This document shows, one piece after another, positions 26,950 to 35,938 of a DNA stretch of 62,407 nt; position 1 is the first letter of the stretch, and every line of letters starts with the position of its first letter. This DNA comes from Nocardioides sp. (GTDB taxonomy: Bacteria; Actinomycetota; Actinomycetes; Propionibacteriales; Nocardioidaceae), in the NCBI RefSeq assembly GCF_029937575.1, contig NZ_JAPYPS010000021.1, forward strand, positions 1 through 62,407, in the 5' to 3' direction. The position numbers and the translations under genes are program-made. A model generated the notes under the pieces. That model was given only the letters and a program-made list of their open reading frames with translations, did no database searches and was not told where the DNA came from.

Positions 26950-29900
26950 GCGGACTCCTTCGGGTCGAGGACGCTGTCGATCACGCCGCGCGCCCATTCA
27001 AGCAGGGCGATCCCCTCCAGCGGACGACCGGTCGCACCCGGGGTGCCGGGGCGCGGGACGAGCACGGTGTCGACAGTGGTCTTCACGATCGACTTGGGAT
27101 AGAGCCGGTTGAGCCGGATGGTGCGCGACTCGGGCAGGGAGACCGGCGCGAAGCGGACGTTCTTGCCCGCGATCGTGACCTCCCCGATGCCCGCCTCCCG
27201 GGCTCGTGCGCGGAACCGGGCGACCAGCTGCAGCGAGGTGACCTCCTGCGGAGGCTCGCCGTACCGGTCGATCATCTCCTCGGCCAGCACGTCGACGTCG
27301 GCGTCGGAGCGCACCTCGGCCAGGCGTCGGTACATCTCGAGGCGCAGCCGCTCGCTCTCGATGTAGTCGTGCGGCAGGTGAGCGTCGATCGGCAGCTCGA
27401 TCCGGACCTCGTTGAGGACACCGCCGTCGGCTTCGCCGCCCCCCTTGAACTCGGCCACGGCCTCGCCGACGAGACGCACGTAGAGGTCGAAGCCGACGTC
27501 GGCGATGTGGCCCGACTGCTCCCCACCGAGCAGGTTGCCAGCACCGCGGATCTCGAGGTCCTTCATCGCGATCGCCATGCCGCCGCCGAGGTCGGAGTGC
27601 TGGGCGAGGGTGGCGAGGCGCTCGTGGGCCGTCTCGGTGAGCGGCTTCTCCGGCGGGTAGAGGAAGTAGGCGTACGCGCGCTCGCGGCTGCGCCCGACCC
27701 GGCCGCGCAGCTGGTGGAGCTGGGAGAGGCCGAGGGTGTCGGCGCGCTCGATGATCATCGTGTTGGCGTTGGAGACGTCGAGACCGCTCTCCACGATCGT
27801 GGTGCAGACCAGGACGTCGAAGTTCTTCTCCCAGAAGTCGAGCATCACCTGCTCGAGCTGGTGCTCGCCCATCTGGCCGTGCGCCGTGGCCACGCGGGCC
27901 TCCGGCACCAGCTCGCGCAGGCGGGCGGCGGCCTTCTCGATGGAGGTGACCCGGTTGTGGATGAAGAAGACCTGACCGTCACGCAGCAGCTCGCGGCGCA
28001 GCGCCGCGGTGACCTGACGGTCCTCGTAGGCCCCCACGTAGGTGAGCACCGGGTGCCGCTCCTCCGGCGGCGTGGTGATCGTCGACATCTCACGGATGCC
28101 GGTGATCGACATCTCGAGGGTGCGCGGGATCGGCGTGGCGCTCATGCTCAGCACGTCGACCGAGGTGCGCAACCGCTTCATCTGCTCCTTGTGCTCGACG
28201 CCGAAGCGCTGCTCCTCGTCGACCACGATCAGGCCGAGGTCCTTCATCTTGATGTCCGGGTTGAGGAGCCGGTGGGTGCCCACCACGATGTCGACCGTGC
28301 CGTCGGCCAGGCCGGCGATGACCTCCTTGGCCTCCTTGTCGGTCTGGAAGCGGCTCAGCCCCTTGACCGAGACCGGGAAACCGGCCATCCGCTCCGAGAA
28401 CGTCGACAGGTGCTGGGTGACGAGCAGCGTCGTCGGCACGAGCACCGCGACCTGCTTGCCGTCCTGCACGGCCTTGAAGGCTGCCCGCACCGCGATCTCG
28501 GTCTTGCCGTAGCCGACGTCGCCGCACACGAGGCGGTCCATCGGCACGGTCTGGCGCATGTCGGACTTGACCTCGTCGACGGTGCTCAGCTGGTCGGGGG
28601 TCTCGGTGAACGGGAAGGCGTCCTCGAGCTCGCGCTGCCACGGCGTGTCGGGGCCGAACGCGTAGCCCTTGGTGGCCTGACGCGCGGCGTACAGCTTGAT
28701 CAGCTCGGCGGCGATCTCGCGCACCGCCTTGCGGGCACGGCCCTTGCGCTTGGCCCAGTCGGCCCCGCCGAGCCGGTCGAGGCTCGGCTGCTCCCCACCG
28801 ACGTAGCGGGTGATCTGGTCCAGGGCGTCGGCCGGGACGTAGAGCCGGTCCGGTGGGGCACCCCGCTTGGTGGAGCCGTACTCCAGCACGAGGTACTCAC
28901 GCTTGGCACCCTGGACCTCGCGCTGCTTCATCTCCACGAAGCGACCGACGCCGTGCTGCTCGTGGACGACGTAGTCGCCGGCCTTGAGCTCGAGGGGGTC
29001 GATCTGCTTCTTGCGCCGCGCCGGCATCTTGCGCATGTCGCGGGTCGAGGCCTTCTGGCCCGAGACGTCCTCCCCGGTGAGCAGCACCACGCGGTTGGTC
29101 TCGTCGACGAAGCCCTTGACCACCCCGCCGCAGGTGACGGTGACGGTGCCGACAGGGAGGTCGTCCAGGGTGTCGACGGAGTCGACGAGCCGGGCCGGCA
29201 CCTCGCGCTCGGTCAGCGCCTCGACCGTGCGCTGGGCGGGGCCGTGGCCGGGGTGGACGACGAGGACCCGGTAGGCGTCGGAGCGCCAGCGCTCGAGGTC
29301 GGTCAGCGCCTTCTCGACGTCGCCGCGGTAGCTGTCCATCGGCGCCATCGGCAGGGCCGACGACCGGACGCCCGCGGTGACGTCGGCCGCGTCACCGGCC
29401 GGCGCCGCCTGGTCGCCGTCGAGGCCGAACGGACTGAGCGTCCACCACGGCAGGTGGCGCTCGAGGACCGTCTGCCGCACGTCTCCGAGCTCGCGGTACG
29501 ACGCGGCGCCGAGGTCGATCGGGGAGGTGCCGCCACCCGCGGCGGCCGCCCAGCTCGCGCCGAGGAACTCCTCGCTGGTGGCGACCAGGTCGTGGGCGCG
29601 GCTGCGGGCACGCTCGGGGTCGAGGACCAGCACGTGGGTGTCGTCGGGCATGAGGTCGACGAGCAGCTCCATCTCGTCGACGAGGGCCGGCGCCAGGGAC
29701 TCCATGCCCTCCACGGCGATCCCGGCAGCCATCTTGTCGGTCAGCTCGAGCAGGGCCGGGTGGGCGCGACCCAGCTCGGCGGCGCGCTCGCGGACCGCCT
29801 CGGTGAGGAGCAGCTCGCGGCACGGTGGCGCCCAGAGACGCTCGGCCTTCTCGAGCGTGCGCTGGTCGGCGACGGAGAACCAGCGAATCTCCTCGACCTC

Positions 29901-30518
29901 GTCACCCCACAGCTCAACGCGCAGCGGGTGCTCCTCGGTCGGCGGGAACACGTCGACGATCCCGCCTCGCACGGCGAACTCGCCGCGTCGCTCCACCAGG
30001 TCGACGCGCGAGTAGGCGGCGTCGGCGAGCCGGGCGACCAGGTCGTCGAGCGGGATCGTGTCGCCCAGGGCCAGCTCGACCGGCTCGAGGTCGGCGAGCC
30101 CCTTGACCTGGGGCTGGAGGACGGAGCGGACCGGTGCGACGACGACCTTGAGCGGCCCGTTGGTCGCGTCGGTGCCGGGGTGTGCCAGGCGGCGCAGCAC
30201 CGCAAGGCGTCGACCGACCGTGTCGCTGCGCGGGCTGAGGCGTTCGTGGGGCAGCGTCTCCCAGCTCGGGTACGCCGCCACGTGGGCGGGATCGAGCAGG
30301 TCGCCGAGCGCGGCGACGAGGTCGTCGGCCTCGCGACTGGTCGCGGTGACTGCCAGGACGGTGCGGCCGGCGCGGACCAGCCCGGCAACCGCGAAGGGCC
30401 GCATCGCCTCGGGCGCGGTGAGGTCGAGGGTGCGCACCGCTCCACCGCGCGCGTCCTCCATCGCACTCGCGAGGGTGGCATCGGCCAGGACAGCGTCGGC
30501 GAGGCCGGACAGGCTCAC
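26946..30518 (-). CDS. mfd: Transcription-repair coupling factor
   Basis: The 1190-residue translocase removes stalled RNA polymerase at lesions and recruits UvrA. Visible modules are a UvrB-like N-terminal region (about 1-350), the RNA-polymerase-interaction domain (LKAGDYVVHEQHGVGRF, about 510), helicase motifs with Walker A GDVGYGKTE (about 665) and DEEQRFG (about 768), QLRGRVGRSRERAYAY in the second RecA domain, and a C-terminal TRCF domain. Length is typical. It starts at GTG 30518 and leads an operon with the lipoprotein and mazG. Confidence 0.97.
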   Translation of the reverse strand: MSLSGLADAVLADATLASAMEDARGGAVRTLDLTAPEAMRPFAVAGLVRAGRTVLAVTATSREADDLVAALGDLLDPAHVAAYPSWETLPHERLSPRSDTVGRRLAVLRRLAHPGTDATNGPLKVVVAPVRSVLQPQVKGLADLEPVELALGDTIPLDDLVARLADAAYSRVDLVERRGEFAVRGGIVDVFPPTEEHPLRVELWGDEVEEIRWFSVADQRTLEKAERLWAPPCRELLLTEAVRERAAELGRAHPALLELTDKMAAGIAVEGMESLAPALVDEMELLVDLMPDDTHVLVLDPERARSRAHDLVATSEEFLGASWAAAAGGGTSPIDLGAASYRELGDVRQTVLERHLPWWTLSPFGLDGDQAAPAGDAADVTAGVRSSALPMAPMDSYRGDVEKALTDLERWRSDAYRVLVVHPGHGPAQRTVEALTEREVPARLVDSVDTLDDLPVGTVTVTCGGVVKGFVDETNRVVLLTGEDVSGQKASTRDMRKMPARRKKQIDPLELKAGDYVVHEQHGVGRFVEMKQREVQGAKREYLVLEYGSTKRGAPPDRLYVPADALDQITRYVGGEQPSLDRLGGADWAKRKGRARKAVREIAAELIKLYAARQATKGYAFGPDTPWQRELEDAFPFTETPDQLSTVDEVKSDMRQTVPMDRLVCGDVGYGKTEIAVRAAFKAVQDGKQVAVLVPTTLLVTQHLSTFSERMAGFPVSVKGLSRFQTDKEAKEVIAGLADGTVDIVVGTHRLLNPDIKMKDLGLIVVDEEQRFGVEHKEQMKRLRTSVDVLSMSATPIPRTLEMSITGIREMSTITTPPEERHPVLTYVGAYEDRQVTAALRRELLRDGQVFFIHNRVTSIEKAAARLRELVPEARVATAHGQMGEHQLEQVMLDFWEKNFDVLVCTTIVESGLDVSNANTMIIERADTLGLSQLHQLRGRVGRSRERAYAYFLYPPEKPLTETAHERLATLAQHSDLGGGMAIAMKDLEIRGAGNLLGGEQSGHIADVGFDLYVRLVGEAVAEFKGGGEADGGVLNEVRIELPIDAHLPHDYIESERLRLEMYRRLAEVRSDADVDVLAEEMIDRYGEPPQEVTSLQLVARFRARAREAGIGEVTIAGKNVRFAPVSLPESRTIRLNRLYPKSIVKTTVDTVLVPRPGTPGATGRPLEGIALLEWARGVIDSVLDPKESA

Positions 30519-30830
30519 AGGACTCCTCGAACCACTTGGTGGACGTGAGGGACAAGCTCACGCACGCGTACTGCTGGGGACAGCCGAACAGGGCACCGGT
30601 CCGGTCGGGAACTGGTGCTCTCGGAGTCTACGGTCGGGCGCCGACGGTGATCGAGTCGGTGCGGGTCTGCGTCACCCTCGAGCATTCCGGAGCATTCCGT
30701 CCCGATTCGCGGGGCACGGCCCAGCAGGTCGGATTAGAGTCCGACTACCCACCCCGACCAGACCACGTGCCGCGCACCCGCCGGCACGGGTCTCGGCCAG
30801 GTTCCAGCGTCACCCCGGAGGACCCCACCG
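30519..30830. other. Divergent intergenic region between mfd and the M36 protease
   Basis: This 312-bp gap holds the promoters of both flanking genes. The only distinct elements I see are a tandem decamer at 30680-30699 and an AT-richer GGATTAGAGT around 30731-30740 that could contain a -10 (TAGAGT) for the protease. A GGAGG is present 8-12 bases before the protease ATG. No gene is convincing in either strand. Confidence 0.5.
30680..30699 (+). promoter_or_regulatory. Tandem decamer upstream of the M36 protease
   Basis: The decamer GAGCATTCCG occurs twice in immediate succession, 35-50 bp upstream of a plausible -10 (TAGAGT). One-turn spacing on the same face of DNA is typical of a binding site for a dimeric or response-regulator type activator. 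The regulator is not identifiable. Confidence 0.35.
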
Positions 30831-33803
30831 ATGAGCCCACGCACGACGTCTCGACGACACCGCTCCGCACTGCTCGGGGTGACCTCGTTGGCGCTGGTCG
30901 CAGCCGGGCTCGCCGGGGGCCAGGCCGGCGCCACGACCACGCCCGCCGCCGGCGCCGGCGTGGCGGCGCCCGCATCGACTGCGGCGCCGGGTGCCAAGGC
31001 CGCGGCATCGGGTGAGGCGGCGGGCAACTACGACTCCCGATCGGTCAGCAGCCCGGCGCTGGTCCGCCGTACGGCGGAGGTCCAGGAGTCCCGCGGTGCC
31101 GCCGCCGGCAAGCTCGCCGACGACATCGGGGGCGACGCCACCGTGTCGCTCGACCCGGTGACCGGAACGCCCCGCGACGTGACGTCGCGTCTGGGCTTCC
31201 TCACCGGTCCCAGCACCCGCGCAGCCGCCGACGTCGCCCTCGACTACGTGCGGGGCAACCTCTCCGGCTTCGGCCTGACCAGCGCCGACCTCGCGACCCT
31301 GCGTGAGGTCCGCACCTTCACCGACATCAACGACATCACCCACGTCTACTGGACCCAGGAGATCGACGGGATCCCCGTCTTCGGCAACGGTCTGCGTGCA
31401 GCGATCGACGGTTCGGGCCGACTGATCACGGTGCAGGGCGCCCCGGTCTCGGGGGTGGGCCGCGAGGTCCGTCGCTCCACCGAGCCGAGCGTGTCGCGCG
31501 AGGACGCCCTCGACGCGGCCGTGGCCGACGTACGCCGTGACGCGGCGCGCGCGGGCGCCACTGCCGAGCGCGTGTGGTTCATGACGGCCGACGGGCTGCG
31601 CCCGGGCTGGGTGACCTACACCCAGCCGAGCGGGACCGAGGCCTACCAGCACGTGATCGACGCGGCCAGCGGGCGCACGCTCTACCGTCGCAGCACGGTG
31701 AACTTCGAGAAGGACCCTGCGACGACGTCTGCCTCCGAGAAGCGTGGTGGCAAGAGGAAGGGCAAGAAGAAGCTGCCCAAGGGCTCGGCTCTGGTCCACG
31801 AGAACTACCCCGGTGCCAGCGGCAACAACACCGGTGGCAAGCAGCACGTCGTCAACCTGCACAAGCTCGGCTACCTGCCGCGCCGGGCCACGTGGATGCG
31901 CGGACCGTACGCCTCGGTGTGGGCCGACCTCAACGACGACGACCAGGTGCAGGAGCGCGAGAAGTCGAAGGTCCCGCCGCGGCGCAAGAAGGCGAAGTTC
32001 GAGCTGAAGCCCTTCGAGACCGCTGCCGGTCAGGCAGGCTGCTCGAAGCGCTACGTGTGCACCTGGGACCCGACGGTCGCGAAGTCCTGGAAGAAGAACA
32101 AGAACCAGGACGGCGTCCAGGGCCTGTACTTCACCAGCAAGTTCGCCGAGTGGCTCAAGGCTGCGCCGTTCGGCTTCACCGCCGACCTGGGCAACTTCGA
32201 GCGGGCCGGCGGTGACGAGGTCTACGTCAACACCATGGACGGTGCCGACACCGCCGACGGTTTCCCGGACGGCGGCCACGTCAACAACGCCAACTTCAAC
32301 ACCCCGCCCGACGGCTTCTCGCCGACGATGCAGATGTACCTCAACGTCGGGCCGGCCTACCTGGCCGCCAGCTCGACCGAGGCCTTCGACAACATCGGCC
32401 ACGAGTACACCCACGGCCTGTCCAACCGCCTCGTCGTGGACTCGATGGGCTTCTCGACGCTGAACAGCTATCAGGCCGGCAGCATGGGTGAGGGGTGGAG
32501 CGACTTCTACTCCTTCGACTACCTGGAGAAGAACGACCTGGTCCGCAACGACCGTCGCGTCGACGGCGAGCTGCTCTACGACCGCTACCTCACCAAGAAC
32601 CGGCCCTTCACCCGTAGCGCCGCCATCGACTGCAAGGTCGGCGACTCCCTGGCGCCCCTGTGCCGCCAGCTCGACGGCGAGGGCACCGGCGGCTACACGT
32701 TCGGTGACATCCCCGGTCAGCTGACCACCGAAGTCCACGGCGCGGGCGAGGTGTGGGCGCAGACGCTGTGGGACATCCGCGAGGTGCTGGGCCACGCCCG
32801 GACGATGCGCTTGGTCACCGCCGCGATGACGCTCTCGCCCGACAACCCGTCGATGCTCGACATGCGCGACGCGATCATCACCGCGGACAAGGTGATCTTC
32901 AGCTCGGCCAACACCGACCGCCTGTGGAAGAAGTTCGCCGCACGCGGCTTCGGCTACTTCGCCGCCTCGATCGACGGCAGCGATGCCGAGCCCGTCGAGG
33001 ACTTCAGCATGCCGCCGTCGGGCAACGAGGCCCCCGGCGCGATCCTCGGCACGGTCACCGACACCAACGGGGACCCGGTGGCCGGCGCGCTGGTGCTGGT
33101 GGCCGGACACAGCTCCAGCACCGCCGGCAGCTACTCGGACGTCACCGGCGCCGACGGCACCTACGTGATCGGCGGCGTCTTCCCCGGCACCTACCCGAAG
33201 GTCGTCGCGATCGCCGACGGCTTCGGCAGCGGCGTCGCGTCCGCGACGGTGCCCGAGGGCGACGCGGCCGTCGTCGACTTCACGCTGCGTCGTGACTGGG
33301 CCGCTGCCTCCGGTGGCGCCTCGATCGCCTCCTTCGACGGCGTCGACTACTCGGTCTACGGCTGTGGCCCCGGCGAGCTCATCGACCTCTCCCTCGGCAC
33401 CGGGTGGGGCAGCACGACCGGCCCGACAGAGGACCCGGTGACCGCCGCAGACCAGGTCGAGCCGAAGTCGATCGTGATCGCACTCCCCCAGGCCATCGAC
33501 ATCACCACGATCGCCGTCGACCCCGGCAACACCTGCGGCGACCCGGGCAGCTCGTCGACCGCCGACTACGTGCTCGAGGTCGGCGCGACCGCCGACGGCC
33601 CCTGGGCCGAGGCCGCCTCGGGCACCTTCACCGAGGGCGACCGCGGCACCCTGGTCGACATCCAGGTCACCGTGCCGCCGGCCATGTCCTTCGTGCGCTA
33701 CACCATGGTCAGCCCGCAGGTACCCGACTTCGCGGGCTGCCCCGACGCCTTCGGCGGCTGCACCTACATGGACTCCTCGGAGCTCGCCGTCTACGACGAC
33801 TGA
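30831..33803 (+). CDS. Secreted M36 (fungalysin/thermolysin-like) zinc metallopeptidase
   Basis: The 990-residue protein has a signal peptide (about 1-34), an FTP-like propeptide region (about 90-270), a catalytic domain and C-terminal accessory domains. The zinc site is HEYTH (His524, Glu525, His528), with the third ligand Glu554 in GEGWSD, the M36 pattern. A Lys-rich insert (KRGGKRKGKKKLPKG) separates propeptide and catalytic parts and could be a processing site. After it come a carboxypeptidase-regulatory-like beta domain (about 735-825) and a discoidin-like domain (about 830-990). No wall anchor is seen. A hairpin terminator follows. Confidence 0.92.
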   Translation: MSPRTTSRRHRSALLGVTSLALVAAGLAGGQAGATTTPAAGAGVAAPASTAAPGAKAAASGEAAGNYDSRSVSSPALVRRTAEVQESRGAAAGKLADDIGGDATVSLDPVTGTPRDVTSRLGFLTGPSTRAAADVALDYVRGNLSGFGLTSADLATLREVRTFTDINDITHVYWTQEIDGIPVFGNGLRAAIDGSGRLITVQGAPVSGVGREVRRSTEPSVSREDALDAAVADVRRDAARAGATAERVWFMTADGLRPGWVTYTQPSGTEAYQHVIDAASGRTLYRRSTVNFEKDPATTSASEKRGGKRKGKKKLPKGSALVHENYPGASGNNTGGKQHVVNLHKLGYLPRRATWMRGPYASVWADLNDDDQVQEREKSKVPPRRKKAKFELKPFETAAGQAGCSKRYVCTWDPTVAKSWKKNKNQDGVQGLYFTSKFAEWLKAAPFGFTADLGNFERAGGDEVYVNTMDGADTADGFPDGGHVNNANFNTPPDGFSPTMQMYLNVGPAYLAASSTEAFDNIGHEYTHGLSNRLVVDSMGFSTLNSYQAGSMGEGWSDFYSFDYLEKNDLVRNDRRVDGELLYDRYLTKNRPFTRSAAIDCKVGDSLAPLCRQLDGEGTGGYTFGDIPGQLTTEVHGAGEVWAQTLWDIREVLGHARTMRLVTAAMTLSPDNPSMLDMRDAIITADKVIFSSANTDRLWKKFAARGFGYFAASIDGSDAEPVEDFSMPPSGNEAPGAILGTVTDTNGDPVAGALVLVAGHSSSTAGSYSDVTGADGTYVIGGVFPGTYPKVVAIADGFGSGVASATVPEGDAAVVDFTLRRDWAAASGGASIASFDGVDYSVYGCGPGELIDLSLGTGWGSTTGPTEDPVTAADQVEPKSIVIALPQAIDITTIAVDPGNTCGDPGSSSTADYVLEVGATADGPWAEAASGTFTEGDRGTLVDIQVTVPPAMSFVRYTMVSPQVPDFAGCPDAFGGCTYMDSSELAVYDD

Positions 33804-33810
33804 GACCGCA

Positions 33811-33839
33811 GGCACCCTCCGAGGAACGAGGAGGGTGCC
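33811..33839 (+). terminator. Hairpin terminator after the M36 protease
   Basis: A perfect 10-bp stem (GGCACCCTCC / GGAGGGTGCC) with a 9-base loop starts 8 bp after the protease stop. It lacks a U-tract. Confidence 0.8.
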
Positions 33840-33851
33840 GTGGCGGGCGAA

Positions 33852-33904
33852 GGTTGAGCGAGCCCGCGAGCGAGGGACGAGCTCGCGCAAGGCGAGACGA
33901 AACC
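33852..33904. repeat. Possible dispersed Nocardioides-type extragenic repeat
   Basis: This 53-bp intergenic segment runs from GGTTGAGCGAGC to GGCGAGACGAAACC, with ends that are partly inverted (GGTT...AACC). It is purine/CG patterned and repeats GCGAG several times. I recall very similar GGTTTCGTCTCGC...GCTCGCTCAACC elements scattered between genes in Nocardioides genomes, but only one copy is in this window. Confidence 0.45.
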
Positions 33905-33958
33905 CGGCGAGCCGAGAAGCGGCCTCAACCCACCCACCGGCCCCGTAGCCTCGACGCC

Positions 33959-34918
33959 ATGGGGAAGAAGGGGACGGCCGCAGCCTGCCTCGCCGCCCTC
34001 ACCCTGAGCACGACCGCCTGCGCCGGGCCCGCGACCGAGCAACAGGCGATCCCGGTCTCGCCCGCGCCGGCCCCACGAGCCGAGCCACCCAGCACCGCAC
34101 CGGCCGACCTCCTCTCCCGCGCGACCAGGGACGGCGTACGACGTCCCCGCACCGCAGCCCAGGCGGCCCGTCAGGTCCTGGCCGCGGAGAACGCCATCCG
34201 CCGACCGGGCACGTCCCCGGAGCGCCTCGCGACGGCGGGAGAGCTCGCCCAGGTCGCCTACCGGGTGATCGGCAACCGCACCACGTGGGACGAGCGCGTG
34301 CTCGCGGCACTCCCCCGGCGCCTGCACCGCGTGGTCGAGCGCAACGTCGCCTCGCGGCGCGAGTTCCGCTCGATGCACTACACGCTCAGCGACACCCTCC
34401 CGGCCTGGCGGATCATCGAGCCGGAGCCGGCCGAGGAGCTGCTGGCCCACTACCGCGAGGCCGAGCAGCGCTTCGGGGTCGACTGGGAGTACCTCGCGGC
34501 GATCAACCTGGTGGAGACCGGGATGGGCCGGATCCACGGCCTCTCGGTGGCCGGCGCCCAGGGCCCGATGCAGTTCATCCCGGCCACCTGGGCGCAGTAC
34601 GGCGCCGGCGACATCAACGACCCCCGCGACGCGATCATGGCGGCGGGGCGCTACCTCGCGGACCGTGGCTTCACCGAACGCGACGGGATCGCCGGCGCGC
34701 TCTACAGCTACAACAACCACCCGGCGTACGTCCGTGGGGTCACCAAGCTGGCCCGGGTGATGCAGGCGGACTCCCGCGCGTTCCTCGGCTACTACCACTG
34801 GCAGGTCTACTACCTGAGCAGCGCCGGCGACGTCGTGCTGCGACCGGGCTACGAGTCCCGGACCGAGATCCCGGTCGCGCGGTTCCTGCGCAGCAACCCG
34901 AGTGCGCTCAGCTCCTGA
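33959..34918 (+). CDS. Lytic murein transglycosylase, lipoprotein (SLT family)
   Basis: The 319-residue protein has a lipobox (LSTTAC, Cys21), a Pro/Ala-rich linker, and a C-terminal SLT-type domain. The catalytic Glu lies in AAINLVETGMGRIHG, followed by AGAQGPMQFIPATWAQYG and the YNNHPAYV motif. It would cleave the glycan strands of peptidoglycan from the outer face of the membrane. It resembles the LpqU-type lipoproteins of mycobacteria. It ends 28 bp from the convergent pstB. Confidence 0.9.
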   Translation: MGKKGTAAACLAALTLSTTACAGPATEQQAIPVSPAPAPRAEPPSTAPADLLSRATRDGVRRPRTAAQAARQVLAAENAIRRPGTSPERLATAGELAQVAYRVIGNRTTWDERVLAALPRRLHRVVERNVASRREFRSMHYTLSDTLPAWRIIEPEPAEELLAHYREAEQRFGVDWEYLAAINLVETGMGRIHGLSVAGAQGPMQFIPATWAQYGAGDINDPRDAIMAAGRYLADRGFTERDGIAGALYSYNNHPAYVRGVTKLARVMQADSRAFLGYYHWQVYYLSSAGDVVLRPGYESRTEIPVARFLRSNPSALSS

Positions 34919-34946
34919 TCGATCCGGTGCCGGTTGGGGCTCGTCC

Positions 34947-35810
34947 TCACCCGAACCGTCCGTTGACGTAGTCGTTGGTCCGCTGGTCGAGCGGGCTGCT
35001 GAACATGGCACCGGTGTCGCCGTGCTCGACGATGATCCCGGGGGTGCCCTGGCTGGCGAGGAAGAACGCGCACTGGTCGGAGACGCGGGCGGCCTGCTGC
35101 ATGTTGTGGGTGACGATGACGATGGTGACCTCGCGGGCGAGGTCGAGCATGGTCTCCTCGATGACCCGCGTCGAGGTGGGGTCCAGCGCCGAGCACGGCT
35201 CGTCCATGAGCAGGACGCGGGGCTTGATGGCGAGCGAGCGGGCGATGCAGAGCCGCTGCTGCTGGCCACCCGAGAGCCCGCCGCCAGGCGCGTCGAGGCG
35301 GTCCTTGACCTCGTTCCACAGTCCACCCTTGACCAGGCACGACTCGACGAGCGCGTCCCTCTCGCTCTTCGACGCCTTGGTACCGGTGAGCTTGAGCCCG
35401 GCCAGGACGTTCTCCCGGATCGACATCGCGGGGAACGGGTTGGGCTTCTGGAAGACCATCCCGATCGAACGTCGGGCATCGATGAGGCGCTTGGACGGGT
35501 CGTAGATGTCCTCGCCGTCCAGCAGGACCTGCCCGGCGAGCTGGGCCGACGGCACCAGCTCGTGCATCCGGTTCAGGATGCGCAGGAAGGTCGACTTGCC
35601 GCAGCCCGAGGGGCCGATGAGCGCCGTGATCCCGCCGGCTCGCATCGTGAGCGAGACTCGGTCCAGGACCTTGTGGGTGCCGAACCAGGCGGTGATCTCG
35701 CGCGCCTGGATCTCGGCCAACGGGCGGGTCGGGGCCGGGGGGTCGGGAGGACCGACCGGGACGACCGGGAGCGCCGCGGTGGCGTCGTGGCCGGGCTGGG
35801 TCAGGCTCAT
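34947..35810 (-). CDS. pstB: Phosphate ABC transporter ATP-binding protein
   Basis: The 287-residue protein powers Pst phosphate uptake. It shows Walker [10 protein letters not shown], the PstB-specific stretch [13 protein letters not shown], signature [16 protein letters not shown], Walker [11 protein letters not shown] and the switch [12 protein letters not shown]. The N-terminus has a 35-residue Pro-rich extension. ATG 35810 is chosen for lack of conserved sequence upstream. It is separated from the rest of the pst operon by 128 bp containing a hairpin; phoU is not next to it. Confidence 0.95.
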   Translation of the reverse strand: MSLTQPGHDATAALPVVPVGPPDPPAPTRPLAEIQAREITAWFGTHKVLDRVSLTMRAGGITALIGPSGCGKSTFLRILNRMHELVPSAQLAGQVLLDGEDIYDPSKRLIDARRSIGMVFQKPNPFPAMSIRENVLAGLKLTGTKASKSERDALVESCLVKGGLWNEVKDRLDAPGGGLSGGQQQRLCIARSLAIKPRVLLMDEPCSALDPTSTRVIEETMLDLAREVTIVIVTHNMQQAARVSDQCAFFLASQGTPGIIVEHGDTGAMFSSPLDQRTNDYVNGRFG

Positions 35811-35866
35811 CAGGGTGGTTCCGTTCGTGAGTGGTGCAGGGGCTGGAGCCGACACGCCGACACCGA

Positions 35867-35909
35867 CCGGTGCCGGGCGACCACCACGAGGGTGACCGCC
35901 CGGCACCGG
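35867..35909 (-). terminator. Hairpin between the duplicated binding protein and pstB
   Basis: A 13-bp perfect stem (CCGGTGCCGGGCG / CGCCCGGCACCGG) with a 17-base loop lies 30 bp after the upstream gene's stop and 57 bp before the pstB ATG. It could terminate part of the pst transcripts or protect the upstream message, changing the ratio of pstB to the surface proteins. Confidence 0.6.
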
Positions 35910-35938
35910 GACGGAGCGGTGGTGCGGGAGGTGCGGTC

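Noticed and set aside
27369..30548. A 1059-codon open frame antisense to mfd
   Set aside because: It is the mirror of conserved mfd codons; composition is shadow-like and no domain is recognisable.
30810..33890. A 1026-codon open frame antisense to the M36 protease
   Set aside because: Same shadow effect; the sense strand has a complete zinc peptidase.
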